Part shown: positions 34,671 to 44,367 of the stretch, piece by piece
Layout: every line of letters starts with the position of its first letter
Numbering within the stretch: position 1 is the stretch's first letter
DNA from: Limnohabitans sp. 2KL-27
GTDB taxonomy: Bacteria > Pseudomonadota > Gammaproteobacteria > Burkholderiales > Burkholderiaceae_C
Direction: 5' to 3'
DNA: 64,000 bases
NCBI RefSeq assembly: GCF_001269345.1
Contig: NZ_CXOP01000002.1
Span: forward strand, 1,054,853 to 1,118,852
Position numbers and translations under genes: made by a program
The notes under the pieces: generated by a model
What the model was told of the DNA's origin: nothing
Seen by the model: only the letters and a program-made list of their open reading frames with translations
Databases searched by the model: none

Positions 34671-37600
34671 TCAGCCCAAGCGTTGCAGTTGCTGGCGAAT
34701 TTTATCGAGTGTGGCACCGAAGTCGGCCACGCGCTTTTTGGTTTCGTCGAGCACGGCTTGTGGGGCTTTGGCCACAAAGGCCTCGTTGCCGAGCTTGGCA
34801 TTGGCCTTGGTGATTTCGCCTTCCAAGCGTGCGGCTTCCTTGGTCAGGCGGATTTTTTCGGCCGCCGCATCCACTTCGATGAAGAGGCACAGGCGTGCTT
34901 CACCCACCACGGCCACCGGCGCGGCTTGTGCGGCAGCAATCCATTCGGCTTCGGTGTCAAACACCTTGACCTCGCTGAGTTTGGCCAGTGACTGCAGGAC
35001 TGGTGCCACGCTGTGCATGAAGGCGGTGTCGCCCAGCACATACAGGGGCATGCGGGTGGCGGGCGAGACATTCATCTCGCCGCGCAGGTTTCGGCAGGCG
35101 TCCACCAGGGTTTTGAGCTTGGCCACATGGGCTTCGGCTTGTTCGTCGATGCGCTCAGGCTGGCTCACGGGGTAGGCCGCGATGCTGACCGACTCACCCG
35201 GAAGGCCCGCCACCACGGATACTTTTTGCCAGAGCTCTTCGGTGATGAAGGGGATGATGGGGTGCGCCAAGCGCATGATGGTCTCTAGGGTGCGGATCAG
35301 AGTGCGGCGGGTGGCGCGTTGTTGCGCGTCGTTGCCCGTGTTGATTTGCACCTTGGCGATTTCGAGGTACCAGTCGCAGAACTCATTCCAGACGAAGTCA
35401 TAAATCGTGTTGGCCACGTTGTCCAAGCGGTACTCTGCAAAACCTTTGGCCACATCGGCCTCAACGCGCTGCAGCTGGGAGCTGATCCAGCGGTCGGCTT
35501 GACTGAAGTCCAAGTAGCCATGGGCCGGACCACCCGGTTGGCATTCGGCTTTGGTGTGCTTTTTCAAGCCACAGTCTTGGGCCTCGCAGTTCATCAGCAC
35601 AAAGCGGGTGGCGTTCCACAGCTTGTTGCAGAAGTTGCGGTAGCCCTCGCAGCGCTTGCTGTCAAAGTTGATGCTGCGCCCCAAAGACGCCAGCGCCGCA
35701 AAGGTGAAGCGCAGGGCGTCGGCGCCGTAGGCCGGAATGCCCTCGGGGAATTCTTTTTCAGTTTGTTTGCGCACCTTGGGCGCGGTCTCGGGTTTGCGCA
35801 GGCCTTGGGTGCGCTTTTCCAGCAGGGGCTCGAGCGTGATGCCGTCGATCAGGTCCACGGGGTCGAGCACATTGCCTTCGGACTTGCTCATCTTCTTGCC
35901 TTGGGCATCGAGCACCAGGCCGTGGATGTAGACATGCTTGAAGGGCACTTTGCCGGTGAAGTGGGTGGTCATCATGATCATCCGGGCGACCCAGAAGAAG
36001 ATGATGTCGTAGCCGGTCACCAGCACGCTGGAGGGCAGGTAGAGGTCGTAATCGCTTTGGCTGTTGTTGTCGGTTCCGCTGGCGAGCGTGCCGGAACCGG
36101 TCTTGCTCCCACTCGCTTCGCTCGCCATGTCGCTGCGTCCGGCTCCGGCACGCTCGCCAGCTGCGTTGTTTGTGTTTTCGTTGTTGCCCCAGCCCATGGT
36201 GCTGAAAGGCACGAGGGCCGATGAGTACCAAGTGTCCAACACGTCTTCGTCGCGCTTCAACGTTTTACCGGGTGCTTGGGCCTGCGCTTCGGCTTCGTTG
36301 CGGGCCACGTAGACCTTGCCGTCTTCGTCGTACCAAGCGGGAATCTGATGGCCCCACCACAGTTGGCGCGAGATGCACCAGTCCTGGATGTTGTTCATCC
36401 ACTGGTTGTAGGTGTTGACCCAGTTTTCGGGCACAAAGCTCACTTGGCCGGACTGCACGGCGTCGATGGCTTTTTGGGCAATGCTCTTGCCGGTCGTGTC
36501 GCCTTGGCCCACTTGGTTCATGGCCACAAACCACTGGTCGGTCAGCATGGGCTCAATCACCTGGCCGGTGCGGGCACAGCGGGGCACCATGAGCTTGTGT
36601 TTTTTGACTTCCACCAAGGCGCCAGCGGCTTCGAGGTCGGCCACCACGGCCTTGCGGGCCACGAAGCGGTCCAGACCCCGGTATTTTCCAGGGGCGTTGT
36701 GGTTGATGGTCGCGTCCAGATTGAGCACGCAGATCATCTCCAGCTGGTGGCGCTGGCCGACTTGGTAGTCGTTGGTGTCGTGCGCGGGCGTGACCTTGAC
36801 GACGCCGGTGCCAAAGTCTTTGTCCACGTAGTCGTCGGCGATCACGGGGATGGTGCGATCACACAAAGGCAGGTTTACTTGCTTGCCGATGAGGTGTTGG
36901 TAGCGTTCGTCTTCGGGGTGCACCATCACGGCCACGTCGCCCAGCAGGGTTTCGGGCCGGGTGGTGGCCACCGTGAGGCTACCGCTGCCATCGGCCAAGT
37001 CATAGCGGATGTGCCACATCGAGCCGTCTTCTTCGGCGCTTTCGACTTCCAGGTCGGACACCGCGCTTTGCAGCACTGGGTCCCAGTTGACCAGGCGCTT
37101 GCCACGGTAGATCAGGCCTTGCTCATAGAGCCGCACAAAGGTTTCGGTCACGGTTTTGGACAGCTTGGGGTCCATCGTGAAGTATTCGCGGCTCCAATCC
37201 ACGCTGTCGCCCATGCGGCGCATCTGGCGCGTGATGGTGCTGCCCGATTCTTCTTTCCATTCCCAGACCTTGCTCACAAAGTTCTTGCGGGCTTCGGCGG
37301 GGGTGGGGCCCATGTCGTGGCGGCTGATGCCTTGGGCTTGCAGCTGGCGCTCCACCACGATCTGGGTGGCAATGCCCGCGTGGTCGGTGCCTGGAATCCA
37401 GGCGGTGTTGTGGCCCAGCATGCGGTGGTAGCGCGTCAACGAGTCCATGATGGTCTGGTTGAAGGCATGGCCCATGTGCAGCGTGCCCGTCACGTTGGGC
37501 GGCGGTAGCTGGATGGCAAACGCGGGTGCATCCGCAGACGCGGCGCCCGTGCCCCTGAAACCGGCCACGCCGTAACCGCGTTTTTCCCATTCGGGGCCCC

Positions 37601-37688
37601 AATGGGCTTCCAGTGCAGCAGGCTCGAAGGATTTGGACAGGCTCTCAAGGCCGGGCTGATGGGCCACTGTGGCGGGGGCGTTGCTCAT
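34671..37688 (-). CDS. valS: Valyl-tRNA synthetase with an in-frame palindromic insert
   Basis: A 1005-residue class I synthetase charging tRNA-Val. HIGH motif is [15 protein letters not shown], the editing domain contains [16 protein letters not shown], and the KMSKS loop is [17 protein letters not shown]-terminal coiled coil ([20 protein letters not shown]) ends the protein. Between [14 protein letters not shown] and [13 protein letters not shown] there is an extra Gly/Ser/Ala/Asn-rich stretch of about 45 residues (near 505-550). The 28 residues at 510-537 are encoded by an 84-bp inverted-repeat element. The reading frame is preserved, so the enzyme is probably functional. Confidence 0.94.
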   Translation of the reverse strand: MSNAPATVAHQPGLESLSKSFEPAALEAHWGPEWEKRGYGVAGFRGTGAASADAPAFAIQLPPPNVTGTLHMGHAFNQTIMDSLTRYHRMLGHNTAWIPGTDHAGIATQIVVERQLQAQGISRHDMGPTPAEARKNFVSKVWEWKEESGSTITRQMRRMGDSVDWSREYFTMDPKLSKTVTETFVRLYEQGLIYRGKRLVNWDPVLQSAVSDLEVESAEEDGSMWHIRYDLADGSGSLTVATTRPETLLGDVAVMVHPEDERYQHLIGKQVNLPLCDRTIPVIADDYVDKDFGTGVVKVTPAHDTNDYQVGQRHQLEMICVLNLDATINHNAPGKYRGLDRFVARKAVVADLEAAGALVEVKKHKLMVPRCARTGQVIEPMLTDQWFVAMNQVGQGDTTGKSIAQKAIDAVQSGQVSFVPENWVNTYNQWMNNIQDWCISRQLWWGHQIPAWYDEDGKVYVARNEAEAQAQAPGKTLKRDEDVLDTWYSSALVPFSTMGWGNNENTNNAAGERAGAGRSDMASEASGSKTGSGTLASGTDNNSQSDYDLYLPSSVLVTGYDIIFFWVARMIMMTTHFTGKVPFKHVYIHGLVLDAQGKKMSKSEGNVLDPVDLIDGITLEPLLEKRTQGLRKPETAPKVRKQTEKEFPEGIPAYGADALRFTFAALASLGRSINFDSKRCEGYRNFCNKLWNATRFVLMNCEAQDCGLKKHTKAECQPGGPAHGYLDFSQADRWISSQLQRVEADVAKGFAEYRLDNVANTIYDFVWNEFCDWYLEIAKVQINTGNDAQQRATRRTLIRTLETIMRLAHPIIPFITEELWQKVSVVAGLPGESVSIAAYPVSQPERIDEQAEAHVAKLKTLVDACRNLRGEMNVSPATRMPLYVLGDTAFMHSVAPVLQSLAKLSEVKVFDTEAEWIAAAQAAPVAVVGEARLCLFIEVDAAAEKIRLTKEAARLEGEITKANAKLGNEAFVAKAPQAVLDETKKRVADFGATLDKIRQQLQRLG
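36078..36161. repeat. 84-bp palindromic repeat inside valS
   Basis: Arms GCTGGCGAGCGTGCCGGA (36078-36095) and its exact reverse complement (36144-36161) are joined by 48 bases; CCGG/CCGG extends the stem after one mismatch. The element is exactly 28 codons and is inserted in frame in a linker of ValS. It looks like a dispersed palindromic repeat of the kind usually seen between genes. Confidence 0.8.
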
Positions 37689-38018
37689 GGGGAGGGTCTT
37701 TTCAATAAGAAAACGGCAGCTCAGCGGACGCCGTGCGGGACCCTGTCAGGTCCCAAAACCATGATTTTACCCAGCCCTTGAGCCTTTCTCATGGTCCTGC
37801 CTGGGCCGGTGCTCGGGTTTGTGCCGAGCTTTCAGGCCTGCCAAAGAAAGGGGAGATTTGTAATTAGTTGATATTAATCAAATGAATAGTTCAATAGCGA
37901 TGGCCAATCGATGCCATTGCATCAATCTATTGGGCAGACTGGACGGTACAAGGTTAACCTACGGCGTCTCTGGCGATCCTGCCAGGGCAATCGACTCAAA
38001 ACCCACAAGGAGATATCC
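37689..38018. other. Divergent control region valS / rubrerythrin
   Basis: No gene is seen. On the valS side there is a TAAAAT hexamer (37769-37764, minus strand) and a GGGACC/GGTCCC hairpin at 37737-37754 in the presumed leader. On the rubrerythrin side an FNR box lies at 37868-37881 inside an A+T-rich segment. AAGGAGAT precedes the rubrerythrin start. Confidence 0.5.
37868..37881. promoter_or_regulatory. FNR/ANR box upstream of the rubrerythrin operon
   Basis: TTGATATTAATCAA is a perfect match to the FNR-family consensus TTGAT-N4-ATCAA, 144 bases upstream of the rubrerythrin start. Class II activation would put the transcript start near 37916. This predicts induction at low oxygen. IscR or another regulator could also use this A+T-rich region. 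Confidence 0.8.
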
Positions 38019-38441
38019 ATGGCAGCACTCAAAGGCTCGCGCACGGAACAATGCCTGAAGGACGCCTTCGCTGGCGAATCCCAGGCCAACCGTCGCTATT
38101 TGTACTTCGCGAACAAAGCTGACGTTGAAGGTCAGAACGACGTGGCAGCCCTGTTCCGTTCCACCGCTGAAGGTGAAACAGGCCACGCCCACGGTCACCT
38201 GGAATTCCTGGAGCAATCCGGCGATCCAGCCACCGGCATGCCCATCGGCTCGACACGTGACAACCTGGCTTCGGCTGTGGCTGGCGAAACCCACGAGTAC
38301 ACCGACATGTACCCTGGCATGGCCAAGACCGCTCGCGAAGAGGGTTTTGACGAAGTCGCCGACTGGTTCGAGACCCTGGCCAAGGCTGAGCGTTCACACG
38401 CCAACCGTTACCAGAAAGCCTTGAACGAACTGGTGGATTGA
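38019..38441 (+). CDS. Rubrerythrin-type ferritin-like di-iron protein
   Basis: A 140-residue four-helix di-iron protein without a rubredoxin domain. Metal ligands are visible in [45 protein letters not shown] and [14 protein letters not shown]. Such proteins reduce hydrogen peroxide. The start follows AAGGAGATATCC. It is the first gene of a conserved trio with an Fe-S oxidoreductase and a DUF3501 protein, and an FNR box lies upstream. A hairpin after the stop may partly terminate transcription. Confidence 0.92.
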   Translation: MAALKGSRTEQCLKDAFAGESQANRRYLYFANKADVEGQNDVAALFRSTAEGETGHAHGHLEFLEQSGDPATGMPIGSTRDNLASAVAGETHEYTDMYPGMAKTAREEGFDEVADWFETLAKAERSHANRYQKALNELVD

Positions 38442-38458
38442 TTCCCCAGCTTGGTCAG

Positions 38459-38489
38459 CCCGCTGCACCGCAAGGGGCAGCGGGTTTTT
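38459..38489 (+). terminator. Terminator or attenuator after the rubrerythrin gene
   Basis: CCCGCTGC (38459-38466) pairs with GCAGCGGG (38477-38484), followed by TTTTT. It lies between the rubrerythrin gene and the Fe-S oxidoreductase gene, so it could make the first gene the most highly expressed. Confidence 0.8.
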
Positions 38490-38550
38490 CTCAGGGCTCT
38501 GTGCGCAGAGTCCTCAGGAAAACCCCATAAATATCCCCAAGGAGCACAAC

Positions 38551-39900
38551 ATGGCCAAAGAAGGCAACCTCGAAGCCCCCACACGACACGCCCTCGGCTG
38601 GGAGAGCCCTGACTTCTACAACGAAGAAAAATGCTTCGATGAACTCGAGCGCATTTTTGACATCTGCCATGGCTGCCGCCGCTGTGTGAGTTTGTGCAAT
38701 TCTTTCCCCACCTTGTTCGACCTGGTGGACGAAAGCAGCACCATGGAAGTCGATGGGGTTGACAAGAAGGACTACTGGAAAGTGGTGGACCAGTGCTTCA
38801 TGTGCGACCTGTGCTACATGACCAAGTGCCCCTACACACCGCCCCACGAGTGGAACCTGGATTTCCCGCACACCATGCTGCGGGCCAAGGCCATCAAGTT
38901 CAAAAAAGGCGAAGTGGGCGCGGCTGAAAAGTTTCTGGCCTCGACCGACACGCACGGCTCTTTTGCGGGCATCCCGATCGTGGTGCAGGCGATCAATGCC
39001 ATCAACAAGACCGAAGCCGCGCGCAGCATCATGGAAAGCGTGGCGGGCGTGGACAAAAACGCCTGGTTGCCCTCCTTGGCCACGCAAAAGTTTCGCTCCA
39101 GCGCCCCGGATGCCCAGTCGGTCACAGTCGTGGATGGCGAGAAAACACCCGGCAAAGTGGCGATCTATTCCACGTGCTACATCAATTACAACGAGCCTGG
39201 CATCGGCCACGATTTGCTCAAAATCCTCGACCACAACACCATTCCCTATGTGCTGGTCGAGAAAGAAAAGTGCTGCGGTATGCCCAAGCTGGAGTTGGGT
39301 GATCTGGACTCGGTCAAGCAGTCTAAAGAAGCCAACATCCCGGTGTTGGCCCAATACGCCAAAGACGGCTACGCCATCATGGCGGCAGTGCCCAGTTGCG
39401 CCTTGATGTTCAAGCAAGAAATCCCGCTGATGTTCCCCGACTGCGCCGACACCCAGTTGGTCAAGGACGCGATGTGGGACCCGTTCGAGTACTTCATGGC
39501 CCGCAAGCGCGATGGCTTGCTCAAAACCGAATTCCCGCAAAAACTTGGCAACGTGAGTTACCAGATTCCTTGCCACGGCCGGGTGCAGAACATCGGCAAG
39601 AAGACCGAGGAAATGCTCAAGATGATCCCGGACACCGAGATCAATACCATCGAGCGCTGCTCGGGCCATGCCGGCACCTACGGCGTGAAAAAAGGCTCAC
39701 ACGAGATGGCGATGAAAATCGGCAAGCCCGTGTTCAAGGCCATGGCCACCATGAAGGACGGCTCCAAGCCCGACTTCATCAGCTCCGACTGCCCTCTGGG
39801 CGGCCACCACATTGCCCAAGGCTTTGAGGTCAATGGCCTGGGCGCCCCCGAACTGAACCACCCCTTGACCTTGGTGCGCAAAGCCTACGGTCTCAAATAA
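38551..39900 (+). CDS. HdrD/GlpC-like Fe-S oxidoreductase (CCG domain)
   Basis: A 449-residue protein with two ferredoxin-type cluster motifs, DICHGCRRCVSLCNSFP and QCFMCDLCYMTKCPYTPP, then heterodisulfide-reductase-like CCG domains with YSTCYINYNEPG, KCCGMPKLELG, VPSCALMFKQE, PCHGRVQN and RCSGHAGTYG. It should shuttle electrons, probably to or from the rubrerythrin encoded upstream. It is soluble: no membrane helix is visible. An AAGGAG-type site precedes the ATG. The DUF3501 gene starts 11 bases later. Confidence 0.9.
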   Translation: MAKEGNLEAPTRHALGWESPDFYNEEKCFDELERIFDICHGCRRCVSLCNSFPTLFDLVDESSTMEVDGVDKKDYWKVVDQCFMCDLCYMTKCPYTPPHEWNLDFPHTMLRAKAIKFKKGEVGAAEKFLASTDTHGSFAGIPIVVQAINAINKTEAARSIMESVAGVDKNAWLPSLATQKFRSSAPDAQSVTVVDGEKTPGKVAIYSTCYINYNEPGIGHDLLKILDHNTIPYVLVEKEKCCGMPKLELGDLDSVKQSKEANIPVLAQYAKDGYAIMAAVPSCALMFKQEIPLMFPDCADTQLVKDAMWDPFEYFMARKRDGLLKTEFPQKLGNVSYQIPCHGRVQNIGKKTEEMLKMIPDTEINTIERCSGHAGTYGVKKGSHEMAMKIGKPVFKAMATMKDGSKPDFISSDCPLGGHHIAQGFEVNGLGAPELNHPLTLVRKAYGLK

Positions 39901-39911
39901 GGAACACTGCC

Positions 39912-40502
39912 ATGCAACTGACCGGAAAAATCACGCCCGAGACCCTGATGTCTTTGGAGGCCTACACCAAGTGGCGCAAAGTCCACAAGCCCGATGTGAT
40001 CGCCCACCGCAAGCTGCGCAGCGTGCAGCTGGGAGAGCACATCAACATGCAGTTTGAGAGCGAGACCACCATCCGCTACCAGATTCAGGAGATGCTGCGC
40101 ATCGAAAAAGTTTTCGAAGAAGAGGGCATCCTGCAAGAGATCGAGGCCTATGCCCCGCTGGTGCCGGACGGCAGCAACTGGAAAGCCACCATGATGATCG
40201 AGTACACCGATATCAACGAACGCAAGCGCGAGCTGGCCAAGCTGATTGGCGTGGAAGACAGGATGTTTGTCGAGGTCGAAGGACATGGCCGCGTGTATGC
40301 GATTGCCGACGAAGACCTGGACCGCGAGACCGAAGAAAAAACCTCGGCCGTGCACTTTGTGCGCTTTGAACTCAAGCCGGCCATGTGTGCGGCCGTGAAG
40401 GCGGGCGCTGGGGTCAAGATGGGCTGCGACCACACGCATTACCCCTCGCACATTGAAATTGCAGCCGATACCTTGGCCAGCTTGGCGGGCGATCTGAAGT
40501 AA
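39912..40502 (+). CDS. DUF3501 family protein
   Basis: A 196-residue protein beginning MQLTGKITPETLMSLEAYTK and containing SETTIRYQIQEMLRIEKVFE, the DUF3501 hallmark, with ending CDHTHYPSHIEIAADTLASL. The family has no established activity but is almost always found with rubrerythrin and this Fe-S oxidoreductase, so it is likely an accessory or third component. A very strong terminator follows. Confidence 0.92.
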   Translation: MQLTGKITPETLMSLEAYTKWRKVHKPDVIAHRKLRSVQLGEHINMQFESETTIRYQIQEMLRIEKVFEEEGILQEIEAYAPLVPDGSNWKATMMIEYTDINERKRELAKLIGVEDRMFVEVEGHGRVYAIADEDLDRETEEKTSAVHFVRFELKPAMCAAVKAGAGVKMGCDHTHYPSHIEIAADTLASLAGDLK

Positions 40503-40522
40503 ACCGATTCGATCCGCCCACA

Positions 40523-40564
40523 AAAAAAGCCGGAGCAGGCCCCAAGGCCTGCTCCGGCTTTTTG
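40523..40564. terminator. Strong bidirectional terminator after DUF3501
   Basis: AAAAAAAGCCGGAGCAGGCC pairs with GGCCTGCTCCGGCTTTTT around CCAA. It separates the trio from the convergent Bug gene. Confidence 0.95.
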
Positions 40565-40575
40565 ACGTCTGGCGA

Positions 40576-41559
40576 TCAGTCGAGCTTGATGCTGGCGGCC
40601 TTGATGGCCTGTGTCCAGTCGGCAATGTCGCGGTCCAGCAGTTTGGTCATCTCGGCGGGGGCCACAAAACGCACTTCAATGCCAGCTTGATCGGCGCGTT
40701 GCTTGCTCTCGGGCAGGTCCAGGCTGCGTTTGACGGCATCGGCCAATTGGTTCACCACGGCAGGTGGTGTGCCGGCGGGCGCGTACAAGGCCACCCATGA
40801 CTCGAGGTCAAAGTTGGGGTAGCCGGCTTCGGCCATGGTGGGCACTTGGGGCATGCCGGCATGGCGTTTTTTGCCCGTCACAGCCAGCGCCTTGAGCTTG
40901 CCGGCCTGGATGTGCTGCATCACCGAGGGTGGTGTGGTCATGAACACCTGCACTTGGCCAGCCAGCACGTCGGCAATGGCCTGGCCCGAGCCTTTGTAGG
41001 GCACATGCACCAGGCTCACGCCGGTTTGCTGTTTGAAGATTTCGGTGCCGATGTGCGAGACCGAGCCGTTGCCTTGCGAGGCGTAGTTCAGCTTGCCCGG
41101 GTTTTGTTTGACGTAGGCGATGAACTCCTTCATGTTGTTCACCGGCACAGAAGGGTGCACTGCTACCACGTTGGTGGCCACGGTGATCAGGCCCACGGGT
41201 GTGAGGTCCTTCAGCTCCCAGGGCAGCTTGCTCATCAAGATCGGGTTGGCGACGTGGTAACCCGAGTACGACACCAGCAGCGTGTGGCCGTCCTTGGGCG
41301 CGCGCGCCACTTGTTGGTAGGCCAGGTTGCCACTGGCGCCGCCCTTGTTTTCCACCACGATGGATTGACCGATCAAGCGGCCCAGCGGCTCGGAGATCAG
41401 ACGCGCCGACGTGTCGACCAAGCCGCCCGGTGGCACGGGCACCACCAAGTTGATGGGCTTGGTGGGGAAGGCTTGCGCCATCAGGGCCATGGGGGCGCAC
41501 AGGCTGGCCAGGGCCAGCAGGCGGGTGGTGTTTTGCAGCAGGGTGCGGCGAGTGTTCAT
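40576..41559 (-). CDS. Bug-family (TctC-like) periplasmic binding protein
   Basis: A 327-residue solute receptor. The signal peptide (TTRLLALASLCAPMALMAQA) is followed by INLVVPVPPGGLVDTSARLI, the family signature. NYASQGNGSVSHIGTEIFKQ and VPYKGSGQAIADVLAGQVQ are typical. It is downstream of an old-yellow-enzyme gene by 27 bases, so the ligand might be related to that reductase's substrate; this is inference. No TctAB membrane genes are adjacent. Confidence 0.93.
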   Translation of the reverse strand: MNTRRTLLQNTTRLLALASLCAPMALMAQAFPTKPINLVVPVPPGGLVDTSARLISEPLGRLIGQSIVVENKGGASGNLAYQQVARAPKDGHTLLVSYSGYHVANPILMSKLPWELKDLTPVGLITVATNVVAVHPSVPVNNMKEFIAYVKQNPGKLNYASQGNGSVSHIGTEIFKQQTGVSLVHVPYKGSGQAIADVLAGQVQVFMTTPPSVMQHIQAGKLKALAVTGKKRHAGMPQVPTMAEAGYPNFDLESWVALYAPAGTPPAVVNQLADAVKRSLDLPESKQRADQAGIEVRFVAPAEMTKLLDRDIADWTQAIKAASIKLD

Positions 41560-41586
41560 GTGTCTCTCTCTTTTGGGTTTTGGAAA

Positions 41587-42708
41587 TCAGCGCATGCCAA
41601 TTTTGGCGTCATTGAAAATGTTTTTGGCCTCGCGGGGCAGGCTGCGCCAGTACTGGTGCTGGGCATCCACGGTGCCGCCCAGCGCCACTGCCGCTTCCCA
41701 GCCCCATCGAGGCTTGTACAAAAAGCTGCGCGCCAGCGCCACCAGGTCGGCGTCGCCGCGTTGCAGCACCGCTTCGGCTTGGGCCGGCTCGGTGATCAGG
41801 CCCACGGCGATGGTGGTCAGATCCGATGCGGCTTTGACTGCTTTGGCCAAGTGCACTTGGTACTCTGGGCCCAAGGTGATTTTCTGCAAGGGCGACACGC
41901 CACCCGACGAGATGTGCACGAACTGCGCCCCGGCTTGTTTGAGCTGGGCCGACAAGGCAGAGGTTTCTTCCACGGTCCAGCCGCCATCGACCCAATCGGT
42001 GCCCGAGATGCGCATGCCCAGCGTGCCGCCAAATGCTTCGCGCACCGCTTTGAAAACTTCCATCGGAAAGCGGATGCGGTTTTCAAACGAGCCGCCATAG
42101 GCGTCGGTGCGCTGGTTCGAGAGGGGTGACAAAAACTGGTGCAGCAAATAGCCGTGCGCGGCGTGCAGCTCCACCGCCTCGATGCCCAATTCGTGGCTGC
42201 GCCGGGCGGTGTTGACAAAGTCGGCCTTGATCTGCGCGATGTCGGCCAAGCTCAGCGCGGTCGGCGCGACTTCTTGCGGCAGGTGGGGCAGGGCGCTCGG
42301 CGCCACGGTTTGCCAGCCACCGTCTTCGGGCGCGAGCAGCATGCCGCCGTGCCAAGGTGCGGCGCTCGAGGCCTTGCGTCCTGCATGGCCAATTTGAATG
42401 CACACGGGCATGGCGGGTGCCAAGCGGCGGGCACGGTGGAGTTTGTCGGCCAGAGCGGCTTGCGTGACGTCGTCCCACAGGCCCAGGCAACCGGGGCTGA
42501 TGCGGCCCACGGCCGACACAGCGGTGGCTTCGATGGTGAACAGGCCCGCGCCGCTGTTGAGCAGGTTGGTCCAGTGCGTCAGGTGCCAGTCTGAGGCCTG
42601 GCCGTTGTCGGCCGAGTACTGGCACATGGGCGCGATCACGATGCGGTTGGGCAAGGTGAGCGGCCCGGACGGGGCGTTGAAGGTGAAGGGCGTGAAAAGC
42701 AGGCTCAT
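41587..42708 (-). CDS. Old-yellow-enzyme NADH:flavin oxidoreductase (YqjM-like)
   Basis: A 373-residue FMN-dependent ene-reductase. It begins MSLLFTPFTFNAPSGPLTLP. APMCQYSADNGQASDWH carries the redox-tuning cysteine of the YqjM subgroup. QIGHAGRKAS, LHAAHGYLLHQFLSP, SNQRTDAYGGSFENR and DLVALARSFLYKPRW are all conserved. Start ATG 42708 matches relatives; the longer frame upstream lacks support. It reduces activated double bonds; the natural substrate is unknown. Confidence 0.93.
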   Translation of the reverse strand: MSLLFTPFTFNAPSGPLTLPNRIVIAPMCQYSADNGQASDWHLTHWTNLLNSGAGLFTIEATAVSAVGRISPGCLGLWDDVTQAALADKLHRARRLAPAMPVCIQIGHAGRKASSAAPWHGGMLLAPEDGGWQTVAPSALPHLPQEVAPTALSLADIAQIKADFVNTARRSHELGIEAVELHAAHGYLLHQFLSPLSNQRTDAYGGSFENRIRFPMEVFKAVREAFGGTLGMRISGTDWVDGGWTVEETSALSAQLKQAGAQFVHISSGGVSPLQKITLGPEYQVHLAKAVKAASDLTTIAVGLITEPAQAEAVLQRGDADLVALARSFLYKPRWGWEAAVALGGTVDAQHQYWRSLPREAKNIFNDAKIGMR

Positions 42709-42881
42709 GGGGGGCAATAGGGGGTGGTTGGAGGCTTGGCTTGTGACAGCCAGCCGGACCGCGTATCTTATGGAAAACCGATCCAATGCGTATCCGTTGT
42801 GTGACAGCCCGCACCGCCTTGCAGGCGCCCACATGGGTGGGGCCCTGCCCAAGAGGGGTCAGAGCGAAGCAAGTTTGGGAC

Positions 42882-43592
42882 TCAATTCGAGGGCTCAGTG
42901 AAAAAAACATCCCAAAGCATCCACTCGCTGGGCAAGGGCGATGTCAGGTGCAATGGCTGCCCGGTCACTGGATGGGGCAGCGTCAAGCTTTGCGCATGCA
43001 ACCACAGCCGCTGCAGTCCCAGCAGATCGGCCACCGCCCGGTTGAGTGGCCCCTTGCCGTGCGTGGCGTCACCGATGATCGGGTGGGCGATGTGCTTCAT
43101 GTGGCGTCGCAACTGGTGGCGGCGGCCCGTCAGCGGCGCCAAGGCCACTTCGGCGCATCGGGTGCCGGCAAAGTCCTGTTGGGGCAGCGGCAGCTCAAAC
43201 CGGCGCAAGGTGGCAAAGCGGCTTTGCGCGGGCTGGATTTCTTCGCGCTCTGAGCGCATGTCGTCGGGCATGCGCTTCAAGGGGTGGTCGATCAGCCCTT
43301 GCGCTGAAGGCCAGCCGCGCACGATGGCGTGGTAAGTTTTGTGCAGGCCCTCTCCTGTTTCAAAAGCCTGCCCCAAGGTGCGGGCCACCTCGGCGCTCAG
43401 GGCAAACACCAGCACGCCGCTGGTGCCTTTGTCCAGCCGATGCACAGGCCAAACGTGTTGGCCGATCTGGTCGCGCAGGGTTTGCAGCACAAAGCGGGTT
43501 TCTCCCTTGTCGAGCGGGGTGCGATGCACCAGCCAGCCTGCAGGCTTGTGCACGATGGCGAGATAATCGTCCAGATAAAGGATGTCGAGCAT
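42882..43592 (-). CDS. truC: tRNA pseudouridine synthase C-like
   Basis: A 236-residue RluA-family pseudouridine synthase. The catalytic Asp is D54 in [27 protein letters not shown] and [20 protein letters not shown] follow. Its short length and lack of an S4 domain fit TruC, which modifies U65 of tRNA, rather than RluA/C/D. The start codon at 43592 overlaps that of the divergent yaaA gene within the tetranucleotide CATG. Confidence 0.88.
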   Translation of the reverse strand: MLDILYLDDYLAIVHKPAGWLVHRTPLDKGETRFVLQTLRDQIGQHVWPVHRLDKGTSGVLVFALSAEVARTLGQAFETGEGLHKTYHAIVRGWPSAQGLIDHPLKRMPDDMRSEREEIQPAQSRFATLRRFELPLPQQDFAGTRCAEVALAPLTGRRHQLRRHMKHIAHPIIGDATHGKGPLNRAVADLLGLQRLWLHAQSLTLPHPVTGQPLHLTSPLPSEWMLWDVFFTEPSN

Positions 43593-44367
43593 GTTGTTCT
43601 TATTGTCTCCCGCCAAGTCGCTGGATTACGAAACCCCTGCAGCAGGCGTACCCCACACGCTGCCGCAGTTTGTGCCGCAGTCACAAGCCCTCATTGAGGT
43701 GCTGCGCCAGAAGTCGCCCCAGCAAATCGCCGAATTGATGGACTTGTCGGACGCGCTGTCGGCCCTGAACGTGGCCCGCTATGAAGCTTGGACACCCAAA
43801 TTCACGGCCAAGAATGCCAAGCAAGCCGTGCTGGCCTTCAATGGCGATGTTTACGAAGGCTTGGACGCCAAGACCCTGTCAGCGCAAGACCTGGATTGGG
43901 CGCAAACCCATGTGGGCATTTTGAGTGGCCTGTACGGCGTGCTGCGCCCGCTGGATTGGATGCAGCCCTACCGCCTGGAGATGGGCACCACGCTGCAAAC
44001 CGACAAGGGCAGCAACCTGTACAAGTTTTGGGGGCCGCAAATTGCCGAGCACCTGAACGCCCAACTGGCCAAGGACAAAACCCCGTTCATCGTCAACCTG
44101 GCCTCGCAGGAATACTTCAAGTCGGTGGACCGCAAAACCCTCAAGGCCCGGGTGATCGAATGCGTGTTCGAAGACTTCAAGGGCGGCAAATACAAAATCA
44201 TCAGCTTCAACGCCAAGCGGGCGCGGGGCCTGATGGCCCGTTACGCCATCCAGAACAGAATCACCCACCCCGAAGGCCTGCTGGGTTTTGACCAGGAAGC
44301 CTATGCCTACGACGCCGCTGTCTCTGAACCCGACCGGCTGGTCTTCCGCCGCAAAGTGCAAGCATGA
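43591..44367 (+). CDS. yaaA: Peroxide stress protein YaaA (DUF328)
   Basis: A 258-residue protein beginning [20 protein letters not shown], followed by LSPAKSLD and [15 protein letters not shown], typical of YaaA, which limits DNA damage by lowering free iron under peroxide stress. [17 protein letters not shown] is also conserved. Start ATG 43591 has AAAGGA eight bases upstream; ATG 43582 would leave no room for a ribosome site. It overlaps the divergent truC start by two bases and queF by four. Confidence 0.93.
   Translation: MLFLLSPAKSLDYETPAAGVPHTLPQFVPQSQALIEVLRQKSPQQIAELMDLSDALSALNVARYEAWTPKFTAKNAKQAVLAFNGDVYEGLDAKTLSAQDLDWAQTHVGILSGLYGVLRPLDWMQPYRLEMGTTLQTDKGSNLYKFWGPQIAEHLNAQLAKDKTPFIVNLASQEYFKSVDRKTLKARVIECVFEDFKGGKYKIISFNAKRARGLMARYAIQNRITHPEGLLGFDQEAYAYDAAVSEPDRLVFRRKVQA

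Noticed and set aside
36276..37508. 410-codon open frame opposite valS
   Set aside because: It is antisense to conserved ValS domains and is composed of the Val/His/Gly-rich residues typical of antisense frames.
37737..37754. T-box or attenuator before valS
   Set aside because: There is only a 6-bp hairpin, with no specifier loop, antiterminator motif or terminator before the coding sequence.
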